From the NCBI GenBank assembly GCA_023228705.1, contig JALOAS010000098.1:1-10229 (forward strand): 10,229 bases of DNA. Reading direction: 5' to 3'. Positions 1 through 6,429 of the stretch are shown here, piece by piece; within the stretch, counting starts at the first letter, position 1, and every line of letters starts with the position of its first letter. Below the pieces are notes generated by a model. It made no database searches. It had not been told where the DNA came from and was given only the letters and a program-made list of their open reading frames with translations. Both the position numbers and the translations under genes were made by a program. Source of the stretch: Ottowia sp. (GTDB lineage: Bacteria; Pseudomonadota; Gammaproteobacteria; Burkholderiales; Burkholderiaceae_C).

Positions 1-1
1 G

Positions 2-97
2 CAGTGCGCAGGCACTGCTGGAGCCGCGGCACTCAGTCTTGATTGGACGGGTTTGGGCGATCCTCTCGGGCGCGATCAATTCATTCTCAAGCTCTGA
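2..97 (+). CDS. possible 3' end of a gene that begins before the window
   Basis: A reading frame open from the window edge ends at TGA 95-97 and would give a tail of 31 residues ending GRDQFILKL. The alternation of hydrophobic and polar residues at the end resembles a real C-terminus, but no family is recognised. Third-position G/C content in this frame is lower than in the other genes here, and a second forward frame is also open up to about position 141. The true reading could therefore differ, or the stretch may be non-coding. Confidence 0.2.
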   Translation, partial: QCAGTAGAAALSLDWTGLGDPLGRDQFILKL

Positions 98-180
98 GCA
101 CCGATGCGCGGGACTGTTGCCAGAACGCCACAGTATACGTTGACGCCGGCACGGGCATCTTTTAAAGTGGAACATTCATC

Positions 181-366
181 AGGAGCCTGTCGGACTTTGG
201 TCCAATCTACTGCGCCGGTGGGAGAATCGGTCCATTTTTGCCCGCTTTTTCGTTGCATAGCTGGGCTATGCGCCTCAAAATCAAACAAAACTGTCCTCGC
301 TTTTCCACTCGGTTGGCTTCGCCGCTCTTCGAGAACGCTACGATCGCCAAAGCCCGACAGACTCCT
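181..366. mobile_element. 186-bp inverted-repeat element, MITE-like
   Basis: The ends are a 20-bp inverted repeat. The left arm is AGGAGCCTGTCGGACTTTGG (181-200); the reverse complement of the right arm (347-366) differs from it at only two positions. Inside is a perfect 6-bp hairpin, CATAGC-TGG-GCTATG (256-270), surrounded by T-rich and A-rich runs of lower GC than the flanks. No reading frame inside resembles a protein. The right end abuts CTAG (365-368); the left end has TCAG there and no clear target duplication is visible. Size, terminal repeats and lack of coding capacity fit a non-autonomous mobile or dispersed repeat element. The parent transposon family cannot be named from the sequence. 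Confidence 0.55.
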
Positions 367-656
367 AGGCGTGGGCGACGCGCCGACAGCGTCCGGGCCG
401 ACCACGGGTTTCGGCCGCGTCCCCGGGCATGGATCGGCGCGGCGCCTTGCATGCGCCCGCCGTCCTGCCGCTGCACCCCATGCCGTCCATCGCATCCGGC
501 ACGTAAAACCCGCAACCAGGCGTAAGCACCTGCTCGCCAGGCGGGACTTTCCCTTTAATATCCATATCAGGCAGCGGTCTCGTGGCGCTGACCGCAGCTG
601 CGGCCAGCCCGTCGCCCCGCGGGCGGGGCTTGGCGCGACAACAACACGCAAACACC
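367..656. other. non-coding leader upstream of the lytic transglycosylase gene
   Basis: No credible gene is seen; the forward frames crossing it are shadows or the implausible Ala/Arg-rich N-terminal extension of the next gene. The only AT-rich patch is around 551-568 (CCCTTTAATATCCATATC), a plausible -10 region for the downstream gene, without a recognisable -35 box. A short direct repeat CCAGGCG occurs at 517-523 and 537-543. Confidence 0.4.
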
Positions 657-1466
657 ATGGCACGCATCCCTCATCTCATCGCGCCGCTGCGCGCGCTTGC
701 AACCTTTGCCGGCGATGTGGCCGACGGCGCGTTCGCCATCCTGCACAACGGCCTGCTCCTCGTGGGCGCCGCGGTCATGACCGCAGCGCTGGTGCTGCTG
801 GGCAACCCGGACCTGCTCAGCAGCGGCGAACAGCGCCTGAGCCACTGGCTGACGGTACGGGAAACGGCGGCAACCGGGATCAAGCCCGACTTTGCCGCCA
901 TTGCCCGCACGACAGCAATCAACCCGCACGGCCTGGCGCCGGCGCAGGCCAACATCGCCCACTGGATCAGCAAGAAATACCGCGTCGCGCCCGAGCCCAT
1001 GGCCGCGCTGGTCCACGAAGCATTCCGTACCGGCCAGCGCAACAACCTGGAGCCGACGCTCATCCTGGCCGTGGCTGCGATTGAATCCAGCTTCAACCCC
1101 TTTGCCCAGAGCCATGCCGGGGCGCAGGGCCTGATGCAGGTCATGACGCGCGTGCATTCGGACAAGTACGCATACTTTGGCGGCGATTACGCCGCTTTCG
1201 ACCCCAGGTCCAACCTGCGCGTCGGCGTACGCATCCTGCGTGAGTACATGGACAGGACCGGGTCCCTGCAAACCGGCCTGAAATGGTACGTGGGTGCAGC
1301 CAACCTGGGCAGCGACGGCGGCTACGCCGCCCGGGTCATTGCGGAATACCGGCGCATGTACGAAGCCGCCTACGGCCAACCCCTGCCCGCGGACGCGCTG
1401 CTGCGCGCAAGGTACAACCCGCCGTCCGGCGCCGAGGATCCGACCCGGGTGGCGCAGATCCCCTGA
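657..1466 (+). CDS. membrane-anchored lytic transglycosylase, SLT (GH23) domain
   Basis: The product (269 aa) should cleave the MurNAc-GlcNAc bond of peptidoglycan in the periplasm, forming anhydro-muropeptides, as GH23 enzymes do. A single hydrophobic segment at about residues 33-49 follows a short N-terminal stretch and probably acts as a membrane anchor. The SLT domain occupies roughly residues 115-240. It carries the catalytic-Glu block IESSFNP (E143), then GAQGLMQVM, the two hallmark motifs of the fold. The later YNAG-type motif appears as WYVGAANL, a form I recall from other betaproteobacterial homologues. An in-frame ATG at 582 would add 25 Ala/Arg-rich residues ahead of the hydrophobic segment, so ATG 657 is preferred. 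Neither start has a strong ribosome-binding site. The gene stands alone; the next gene starts 232 bp on. Exact subfamily and physiological role are unknown. Confidence 0.85.
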   Translation: MARIPHLIAPLRALATFAGDVADGAFAILHNGLLLVGAAVMTAALVLLGNPDLLSSGEQRLSHWLTVRETAATGIKPDFAAIARTTAINPHGLAPAQANIAHWISKKYRVAPEPMAALVHEAFRTGQRNNLEPTLILAVAAIESSFNPFAQSHAGAQGLMQVMTRVHSDKYAYFGGDYAAFDPRSNLRVGVRILREYMDRTGSLQTGLKWYVGAANLGSDGGYAARVIAEYRRMYEAAYGQPLPADALLRARYNPPSGAEDPTRVAQIP

Positions 1467-1698
1467 ACCGGCGCCTCCGGCGCAGCGTGGCCCACGGACC
1501 GGGACAGACGTTCCCGTCGCGGCCGCGGCGGTTGCGCCCGCCCGTCGCCGTTCGGCCCAGCCGGCGCATGATCGCGGCAACCGGGCGCAGCACGTGCCCG
1601 CGGTGCTCGGCTAAACTCGCAGCATGGACACGCGGGGCGAAATCCCCCCAACCACGGCCGCATCATCCGTATTTTTCAAGCGCAGCAACCAAGCACAC
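1467..1698. promoter_or_regulatory. intergenic region with probable glyA promoter
   Basis: This 232-bp gap separates the transglycosylase gene from glyA. A small GC hairpin, GCGCC-TCC-GGCGC (1471-1483), lies just after the transglycosylase stop but has no T-run, so it is at best a weak terminator. TAAACT at 1612-1617 is a plausible -10 box, without a convincing -35 box. No known riboswitch structure was recognised. The in-frame ATG at 1624 would extend GlyA by 25 residues unlike any GlyA N-terminus and is rejected. Confidence 0.3.
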
Positions 1699-2943
1699 AT
1701 GTACTCACGAGCCGACACCATTGCAAAAACCGACCCGGACCTGTGGCAAGCCATCCAGGGAGAACACCAGCGCCAGGAAGACCACATCGAGCTGATCGCC
1801 AGCGAGAACTACGCGTCCCCCGCAGCGCTGGAGGCCGCCGGCACACAGCTGACCAACAAGTACGCCGAAGGCTACCCCGGGCGGCGCTACTACGGCGGCT
1901 GCGAACACGTGGACGTGGTCGAGCAGCTGGCCATAGACCGCGTCAAGCAGCTGTTTGGCGCCGAGGCGGCCAACGTGCAGCCGCACTGCGGCGCCAACGC
2001 CAACGCGGCGGTGCTCATGGCTTTCGTCAAGCCGGGCGAGACCATCATGGGCATGAGCCTGGCCGAGGGCGGCCACCTCACGCACGGCATGCCGCTGAAC
2101 ATGTCGGGCAAGTGGTTCAACGTGGTCAGCTACGGCCTGGACAAGAACGAAGTCATGGACTACGACGCCATGGAGCGCAAGGCGCGCGAGAGCCGGCCCA
2201 AGCTCATCATTGCCGGCGCCAGCGCGTACAGCCTGGAGATAGACTGGGCGCGCTTTGCCGCGGTGGCCAAAGAAGTAGGCGCGATCTTCATGGTCGACAT
2301 GGCGCACTACGCCGGACTCATAGCCGGTGGCGTCTACCCCAACCCGGTACCGCATGCCGACGTGGTGACGTCGACCACGCACAAGAGCCTGCGCGGCACG
2401 CGCGGCGGCTTCATCCTGATGAAGCAGGCGCATGCCAGGGCCATCAATTCGGCTGTCTTCCCCGGCGTTCAGGGCGGCCCGCTGATGCACGTGATCGCGG
2501 CCAAGGCCGCCGGCTTCCGGGAAGCGCTGCAGCCGGAGTTCAAGCAGTACGCGATGCAGACCCGGAAAAATGCCGAGGTCATGGCCGAGACGCTCACCGA
2601 GCGGGGCCTGCGCATCGTCTCCGGCGGCACGCAAAGCCACATGATGCTGGTTGATCTGCGCGCCAAGGGAATCACCGGCCGCGACGCGGAAGCAGCGCTG
2701 GGCCGGGCGCACATCACCATCAACAAGAACGCCATTCCAAACGATCCGGAAAAACCCATGGTTGCCAGCGGCATCCGGGTCGGCACACCGGCGCTGACCA
2801 CCCGCGGGTTCAAGGAAGCAGAAACCCGAACCACCGCGCACCTGGTGGCCGACGTGCTCGAGCATCCGGACGACGAGGCGGCGCTGGCCGGGGTGCGGGG
2901 CAAGGTGGCCGAGCTCACGCGGCGCTTCCCGGTCTACAGCTGA
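1699..2943 (+). CDS. glyA: serine hydroxymethyltransferase
   Basis: GlyA is a cytoplasmic pyridoxal-phosphate enzyme that converts serine and tetrahydrofolate to glycine and 5,10-methylene-tetrahydrofolate, the main source of one-carbon units. The 414-residue product has the usual length and matches the family throughout: HIELIASENYASP near the N-terminus, NKYAEGYPGRRYYGGCE, GGHLTHG, VDMAHYAGL, and the PLP-lysine motif TTHKSLRG with K229 at the same number as in Escherichia coli. Two blocks, a Cys-Gly-Ala-Asn version of the phosphate-binding loop (QPHCGANAN) and LAEGGHLTHGMPLN, match the Comamonadaceae form of the enzyme as I recall it. The Pro usual in RGPRGG just after the lysine is Thr here. 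ATG 1699 gives the standard MYxR-type start; there is no strong Shine-Dalgarno sequence. nrdR follows after 31 bp, so the two are likely co-transcribed. Confidence 0.97.
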   Translation: MYSRADTIAKTDPDLWQAIQGEHQRQEDHIELIASENYASPAALEAAGTQLTNKYAEGYPGRRYYGGCEHVDVVEQLAIDRVKQLFGAEAANVQPHCGANANAAVLMAFVKPGETIMGMSLAEGGHLTHGMPLNMSGKWFNVVSYGLDKNEVMDYDAMERKARESRPKLIIAGASAYSLEIDWARFAAVAKEVGAIFMVDMAHYAGLIAGGVYPNPVPHADVVTSTTHKSLRGTRGGFILMKQAHARAINSAVFPGVQGGPLMHVIAAKAAGFREALQPEFKQYAMQTRKNAEVMAETLTERGLRIVSGGTQSHMMLVDLRAKGITGRDAEAALGRAHITINKNAIPNDPEKPMVASGIRVGTPALTTRGFKEAETRTTAHLVADVLEHPDDEAALAGVRGKVAELTRRFPVYS

Positions 2944-2974
2944 CCCGCGCAGGCTGCCAGAACCGCCCATCCCC

Positions 2975-3463
2975 GTGCGTTGCCCGTTTTGCAATCACCC
3001 CGATACGTCGGTTGTTGACAGCCGGATTTCCGACCAGGGGGACTTCATCCGCCGGCGGCGGCGCTGCGCCCGCTGCGAGCGGCGCTTCACCACGTACGAG
3101 CGGCCCGACATCAGCTTTCCGAGCATCGTCAAGACAGACGGGCGGCGCACGCCGTATCAGCGTGGCAAGCTGCGCGCCTCGCTGGATCTTGCACTGCGCA
3201 AGCGCCCGGTCAGTACCGAGCAGGTTGACTCGGCCGTCTCCAGCGTCGAGGAGCAGATGCTGGGCAGCGCGCTGCGCGAAGTGCCATCGGCCCAGCTGGG
3301 CGAATGGGTGATGCACGAGCTCAAGGCGCTGGACAAGGTGGCCTACGTGCGCTTTGCCAGCGTCTACCGCAGCTTCCAGGACCTGGCGGATTTTCGCTCC
3401 GCGGTCGACGAGATCGGAAGCGATCAGTTGCCGCCCGATTCAACACAAGAGAGGACGACATGA
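2975..3463 (+). CDS. nrdR: transcriptional repressor NrdR (GTG start)
   Basis: NrdR senses ATP/dATP and represses ribonucleotide reductase operons by binding NrdR boxes. The product (162 aa, slightly longer than the usual 150-160) begins MRCPFC. It has a four-cysteine zinc ribbon (C3, C6, C31, C34), the basic stretch RRRRRCARCERRFTTYE, and an ATP-cone domain from about residue 49 to 139 starting FPSIVKTDGRRTPYQRGKL. The start codon is GTG at 2975, fixed by homology because the zinc ribbon begins at residue 3; no Shine-Dalgarno sequence is visible. The gene lies 31 bp after glyA, a common neighbour in betaproteobacteria, and its stop codon overlaps the start of the next gene (ATGA), which suggests translational coupling. 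The tail after the ATP cone (about 20 residues) is variable in the family. Confidence 0.96.
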   Translation: MRCPFCNHPDTSVVDSRISDQGDFIRRRRRCARCERRFTTYERPDISFPSIVKTDGRRTPYQRGKLRASLDLALRKRPVSTEQVDSAVSSVEEQMLGSALREVPSAQLGEWVMHELKALDKVAYVRFASVYRSFQDLADFRSAVDEIGSDQLPPDSTQERTT

Positions 3464-3957
3464 AACTGGCCCCATCCATCCTGGCACTTGCGCTTGCCAC
3501 CGCAGCCACCGGCCTGCAGGCGCAGCAAGGCACGTACGGCAGCACCAACATGACCCCCGAGGTGGCGCTGGCCGCCACGCAGGCCGCGCTGCAATCGTGC
3601 CGCGACAGCGGCTACCAGGTGGCGGTTGCCGTCACCGACCGCTCCGGCGTCACCATTGCGCTGCTGCGCGACCGCTACGCCGGCGCGCACACCGTGGAGA
3701 CGGCCATGCGCAAGGCCTACACCGCGGCCAGCTTCAACATGGACACGCTGGAACTGGCACGGGTCACGCAGGCTGGCGAGGAAGCCTCGGGCATCCGCAT
3801 GGTCCCCGGCATCCTGGCGCTGGGCGGGGGACTGCCCGTCGCGGCTGCGGGATCACTGATCGGCGGCATCGGCGTCTCCGGCGCGCCTGGCGGCGACGCC
3901 GATCGTGCCTGCGCGCAGGCCGGCATCGACGCGGTCGAAGTCGACCTGGAATTCTGA
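3460..3957 (+). CDS. exported GlcG/HbpS-family protein (heme-binding type)
   Basis: The product (165 aa) starts with a clear Sec signal peptide, hydrophobic to about residue 18 and likely cut after LQA (residue 21), so it should be periplasmic. The remainder matches the GlcG/HbpS fold (PF03928): VAVAVTDRSGVTIALLRDRYAGAHTVETAMRKAYTA in pieces, then a Gly-rich GGGLPV segment and IGGIGVSGAPGGDAD near the C-terminus. Members include the Streptomyces heme-binding sensor partner HbpS, and GlcG of glycolate loci; a specific ligand cannot be assigned here. The start ATG (3460-3462) overlaps the nrdR stop, with AGAGAGG seven bases upstream as ribosome-binding site. It is probably translated from the glyA-nrdR transcript. 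It faces the Rieske gene, whose stop lies 66 bp away. Confidence 0.85.
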   Translation: MKLAPSILALALATAATGLQAQQGTYGSTNMTPEVALAATQAALQSCRDSGYQVAVAVTDRSGVTIALLRDRYAGAHTVETAMRKAYTAASFNMDTLELARVTQAGEEASGIRMVPGILALGGGLPVAAAGSLIGGIGVSGAPGGDADRACAQAGIDAVEVDLEF

Positions 3958-3959
3958 GC

Positions 3960-4014
3960 GCCCGCGCGCAGCCGGCGCCCCGCGCCCTTGCCGTGAGAAG
4001 CCGCGCGCGCGGGC
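3960..4014. terminator. GC-rich inverted repeat between convergent genes, possible weak terminator
   Basis: GCCCGCGCGC (3960-3969) is complementary to GCGCGCGGGC (4005-4014), a perfect 10-bp stem around a 35-base loop. It sits in the 66-bp gap between two convergent genes, where a bidirectional transcription barrier would be expected. Neither side has a T-run, so classic intrinsic termination is not supported, and the simple GC-rich composition makes a chance match possible. Confidence 0.25.
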
Positions 4015-4023
4015 AGAACGCGC

Positions 4024-4716
4024 TCAGCAGGTGGTGACCCGGCGCGAATACGCGGTGAGCGGCTGTACCGCCGTCTCGTCCCCCACGGGCCGCCGGTACG
4101 CGCCCGCGCCGTAGCGTTCGATGAGGTCGCCCTTGTACGCTGCAAAGAAGCGGGCCAGGAACTTGTCTGCCACCGTGCCTGTTGCCGTCAGCGTGTCGGC
4201 TTCGGCGTCGTACTGCAGGCGAACGGGCAGCAGCGGCGCCGGCGCCGGCCCCGATACGCGTTCGCCACCGGCAGCCGGGTCAAACACGCTGCCGTGCGTG
4301 CAGCAGACGATGCGCGCGGCATCGCCGGCCAGCTCGCTGCCTTCGGGCGCATAACGCAGGTGGCTGACCCGGGGCGTGGGATAGCTCAGCTGATGCGTGC
4401 AAATCGCAATGAAAGCCACCAGCGCTCCGCCCGGCCCCACGCCCGCTGGCGTCGTGTAATCACCTTCGTCCGGCGAGCGCAGCGGTCGCGGCTTGGCGGC
4501 GCGATCCGCCAGCCGGATGAGGTAACAGGGCACGCCCGCGTACGGGTACGCAAAAACCAGCGCCTGATCCGCCGGCACATCGGCCGCCTTGAGCGCCGCA
4601 CCGGGCGCGACCACGAGGCGTGTGCGCGGGTAATCCACCACGTCTGCGGCCCGGGCACCCAGACTGGAAAACAGCGCGCATCCCGCGCAGCATCGGGCAA
4701 ACTCTCTTCGGTCCAT
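4024..4716 (-). CDS. Tat-type exported Rieske [2Fe-2S] protein
   Basis: The product (230 aa) begins MDRREFARCC, a twin-arginine export signal with a short hydrophobic stretch (about residues 11-24), so it probably folds with its cluster in the cytoplasm before export to the periplasm. The Rieske site is complete: C106-T-H108 and C138-C-T-H141, followed by GSVFDP and a GPAPAPLLPVRL loop typical of Rieske proteins. The two halves are 29 residues apart. Extra cysteines lie in the signal region (C9, C10, C13) and beside the cluster (C139). The family includes small subunits of bc1 complexes and of arsenite oxidase, but this protein lacks a lasting transmembrane helix after the signal and no bc1 or molybdopterin gene is nearby. 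It lies 62 bp downstream of the flavoprotein gene on the same strand and is probably its electron-transfer partner. That partnership is inference. Confidence 0.85.
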   Translation of the reverse strand: MDRREFARCCAGCALFSSLGARAADVVDYPRTRLVVAPGAALKAADVPADQALVFAYPYAGVPCYLIRLADRAAKPRPLRSPDEGDYTTPAGVGPGGALVAFIAICTHQLSYPTPRVSHLRYAPEGSELAGDAARIVCCTHGSVFDPAAGGERVSGPAPAPLLPVRLQYDAEADTLTATGTVADKFLARFFAAYKGDLIERYGAGAYRRPVGDETAVQPLTAYSRRVTTC

Positions 4717-4778
4717 GCGCGTCGTCCCGGCGCGAGCGGCGTGCAGCACAGGCTGCGCCGCTGCGCCGCTCCCGGATC

Positions 4779-6146
4779 TCAAGCCTTGAACATGTCTCGA
4801 TACAGGCCGCGCCCCCACTCCAGGTAGGCGGCTGCGTTGTCCTCGTTGCGATCCTGGAACAGCTGGGTATCGGCAAACCCCGTGATGGCGTCCTGCTCCG
4901 TGTCGTAGCCGTAGTAGGTGTCCACGTAGATGGCTTCCTGCGGGTCGGCGGAAACCATGGAGTAGCACAGCGTCTGCGGCGACGTCCATGCGACCTCCTT
5001 GTCCTGCGCGCGCGCCGCCAGCACCCTGGCCACGTAATGCGCTTCGGTGTTGGACGTGTTGGCACTCTTGGAATACGGGTGGCGCCGCGCGTCTCCGGTG
5101 ACGTAGACACGCATGTCGTCCGCATAGTTGTAGAAGCGGATGTCGATGTCGGCTTCGTGCTGGTTGGACCGGGTTGGCGGCGCGACCAGGCCAAACTGCT
5201 CGATCAGCGTGGATGCGCGCACGTTCGGGTAGATGATGGCATCGTCAAACGCGATGTCGTCGAATGCGGTGTGGATGACCTTGCCTTGCACGTCAACGCC
5301 GGTCACGGCCGAATCGGGACGCCAGTCGATGATGTCCTTGTACAGCTCGTCAAATGCGGCATGGAAGCCCTCGGCCTTGATCGTGATCTCGGGGTTGGCG
5401 TCCAGCACCACCACCTTGCCCTTGAGCTTGTTCTTCTTGATCACCGATGCGATCATGCACGCGCGCTCATACGGCGCCGGCAGGCAGCGGTAGTTGCCAC
5501 TGGGGACGGTCTGCACGAAGACGCCGCCCTCGAACTCGCGTATCTTGCGGCGGATGGTGACGTGCTCGGTGGGCGAGAGGAAACCGCCCGGGTACGCCTG
5601 GCGCAACGCCGTTTGCGTGGCCACGTCGTCCACGCCTATCTTGCTCCAGTCGTAGGCAATGCCTGGCGCGACCACGAGAAAGTCGTACCGGATGTCGCCC
5701 TGGTCGGTGACCAGCGTCTGGCTGTCCCGGTCCAGGCCCAGCGCCGTGGCCTGGAAATAGACGTAGTCGTTGTTGACCGCCGCGTCCAGGAAGCTGTGGT
5801 CGGCAAGGTACGCCAGGTTGATGATGTCCGCATACCACAGGTTGCTGGTGAAGCAGGAGGAATACATGTCGCGCCGCTCGACCAGCACGACGTCGAAGGC
5901 CGGGTACTCCTTCTTGGCGTACTTGGCCACCGTGAGGCCAGAGGTACCGCCGCCCACGACGACCAGGCGCGGCCCCTTGGCCTTGGGCAGGTCGGCGGCG
6001 CGGCCCGCCGAGGCAAAGGGCGCCTGCCGAGCAGCTTGCGCAGCCGCCGGCGCGGCCAGACCCACGGCCAGGCCCGCACCACTGGCGGCGGCAACGGCAG
6101 CGCTGCTGCTCTTGAGAAAATTGCGACGATTGAAGGCTGGTTTCAT
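4779..6146 (-). CDS. flavocytochrome c sulfide dehydrogenase-type flavoprotein (FccB/SoxF-like), Tat-exported
   Basis: The product (455 aa) is an FAD/NAD-fold oxidoreductase of the family that oxidises sulfide in the periplasm using a flavin plus a redox disulfide. It starts with a textbook Tat signal, FNRRNFLKSS, and an Ala-rich hydrophobic segment to about residue 39. The dinucleotide-binding motif is VVVGGGTSG (62-70). Both family cysteines are present: C221 in YRCLPAPYER and C394 in TLCYSMV. VYVTGDA (347-353) is the second FAD contact. The length is a little above the usual 400-430. The start at 6146 is supported by GGGAG at 6152-6156 (minus strand), five bases ahead of the ATG. A further in-frame ATG at 6197 would disturb the Tat signal. 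The usual cytochrome c subunit (FccA) is absent; a Rieske gene follows instead. The substrate may be sulfide or another sulfur compound. Confidence 0.88.
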   Translation of the reverse strand: MKPAFNRRNFLKSSSAAVAAASGAGLAVGLAAPAAAQAARQAPFASAGRAADLPKAKGPRLVVVGGGTSGLTVAKYAKKEYPAFDVVLVERRDMYSSCFTSNLWYADIINLAYLADHSFLDAAVNNDYVYFQATALGLDRDSQTLVTDQGDIRYDFLVVAPGIAYDWSKIGVDDVATQTALRQAYPGGFLSPTEHVTIRRKIREFEGGVFVQTVPSGNYRCLPAPYERACMIASVIKKNKLKGKVVVLDANPEITIKAEGFHAAFDELYKDIIDWRPDSAVTGVDVQGKVIHTAFDDIAFDDAIIYPNVRASTLIEQFGLVAPPTRSNQHEADIDIRFYNYADDMRVYVTGDARRHPYSKSANTSNTEAHYVARVLAARAQDKEVAWTSPQTLCYSMVSADPQEAIYVDTYYGYDTEQDAITGFADTQLFQDRNEDNAAAYLEWGRGLYRDMFKA

Positions 6147-6197
6147 GTCAACTCCCTGTGGATAACAAAACACTTTGCGCAGCGCAAGACCGTTCAA
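6147..6197 (-). promoter_or_regulatory. flavoprotein promoter region with 13-bp palindrome
   Basis: TTGCGC-A-GCGCAA (6175-6187) is a perfect 13-bp dyad 28 bp upstream of the flavoprotein ATG. On the minus strand TTGCGC followed 17 bases later by TATCCA gives a poor but correctly spaced -35/-10 pair, with the palindrome over the -35 box. This is the layout expected of an operator, but no regulator gene is in the window. GGGAG at 6152-6156 is the ribosome-binding site. Confidence 0.3.
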
Positions 6198-6429
6198 CTA
6201 GATTCAGTAGTTGGATGCGTTCGAGCGTGCTGCGATGGGCGTGCCAGGCAAGACGCGACAACGCCGCAGACTACTGTCTGCAAGGCGGAGCAACGCAGCA
6301 TGGCGCGTCCAGCGCTGTGCGATCGGGCGCATAGCGCGCTCACCAAAATGGTGTGCTCGCGCAAACTTGGCTTTTCCTTTGATCACAACAAGATATGCAC
6401 ACAGAGCAGCGTTCGACTGCTGAATCTAG
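6198..6429. mobile_element. 232-bp inverted-repeat element bounded by CTAG
   Basis: CTAGATTCAG at 6198-6207 and CTGAATCTAG at 6420-6429 are perfect inverted repeats. The complementarity continues inward to 21 positions (6198-6218 against 6409-6429) with four differences, all transitions. All four become G-U pairs in a plus-strand transcript. Both outer ends carry the rare tetramer CTAG. The interior holds only a 60-codon minus-strand frame (6204-6386) that resembles no known protein. This could be a non-autonomous transposable element, the ends of a decayed insertion sequence, or a structured non-coding RNA locus. It sits directly upstream of the flavoprotein promoter region. Confidence 0.4.

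Noticed and set aside
104..1084. 326-codon plus-strand frame across the MITE-like element and the transglycosylase start
   Set aside because: It crosses a repeat element and then runs out of frame through the transglycosylase; the translation is Arg/Pro-rich and featureless.
567..1580. 337-codon minus-strand frame antisense to the lytic transglycosylase
   Set aside because: Gly/Arg-rich composition without motifs; the opposite strand carries a complete SLT domain with its catalytic Glu.
1467..1698. Riboswitch upstream of glyA
   Set aside because: No conserved riboswitch core could be recognised; only a short G4/C4 pairing near 1634-1647 is present.
1699..2943. Unusual GlyA active-site blocks (CGANAN, LAEGG) as signs of a new activity
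   Set aside because: The same variants are ordinary in Comamonadaceae and related GlyA proteins as I recall them, and K229 and other key residues are intact.
1705..2994. 429-codon minus-strand frame antisense to glyA
   Set aside because: It mirrors glyA almost exactly, has no family resemblance, and is explained by codon bias.
6204..6386. 60-codon minus-strand frame inside the 232-bp element
   Set aside because: No ribosome-binding site, no recognisable similarity, and it lies wholly inside an inverted-repeat element.
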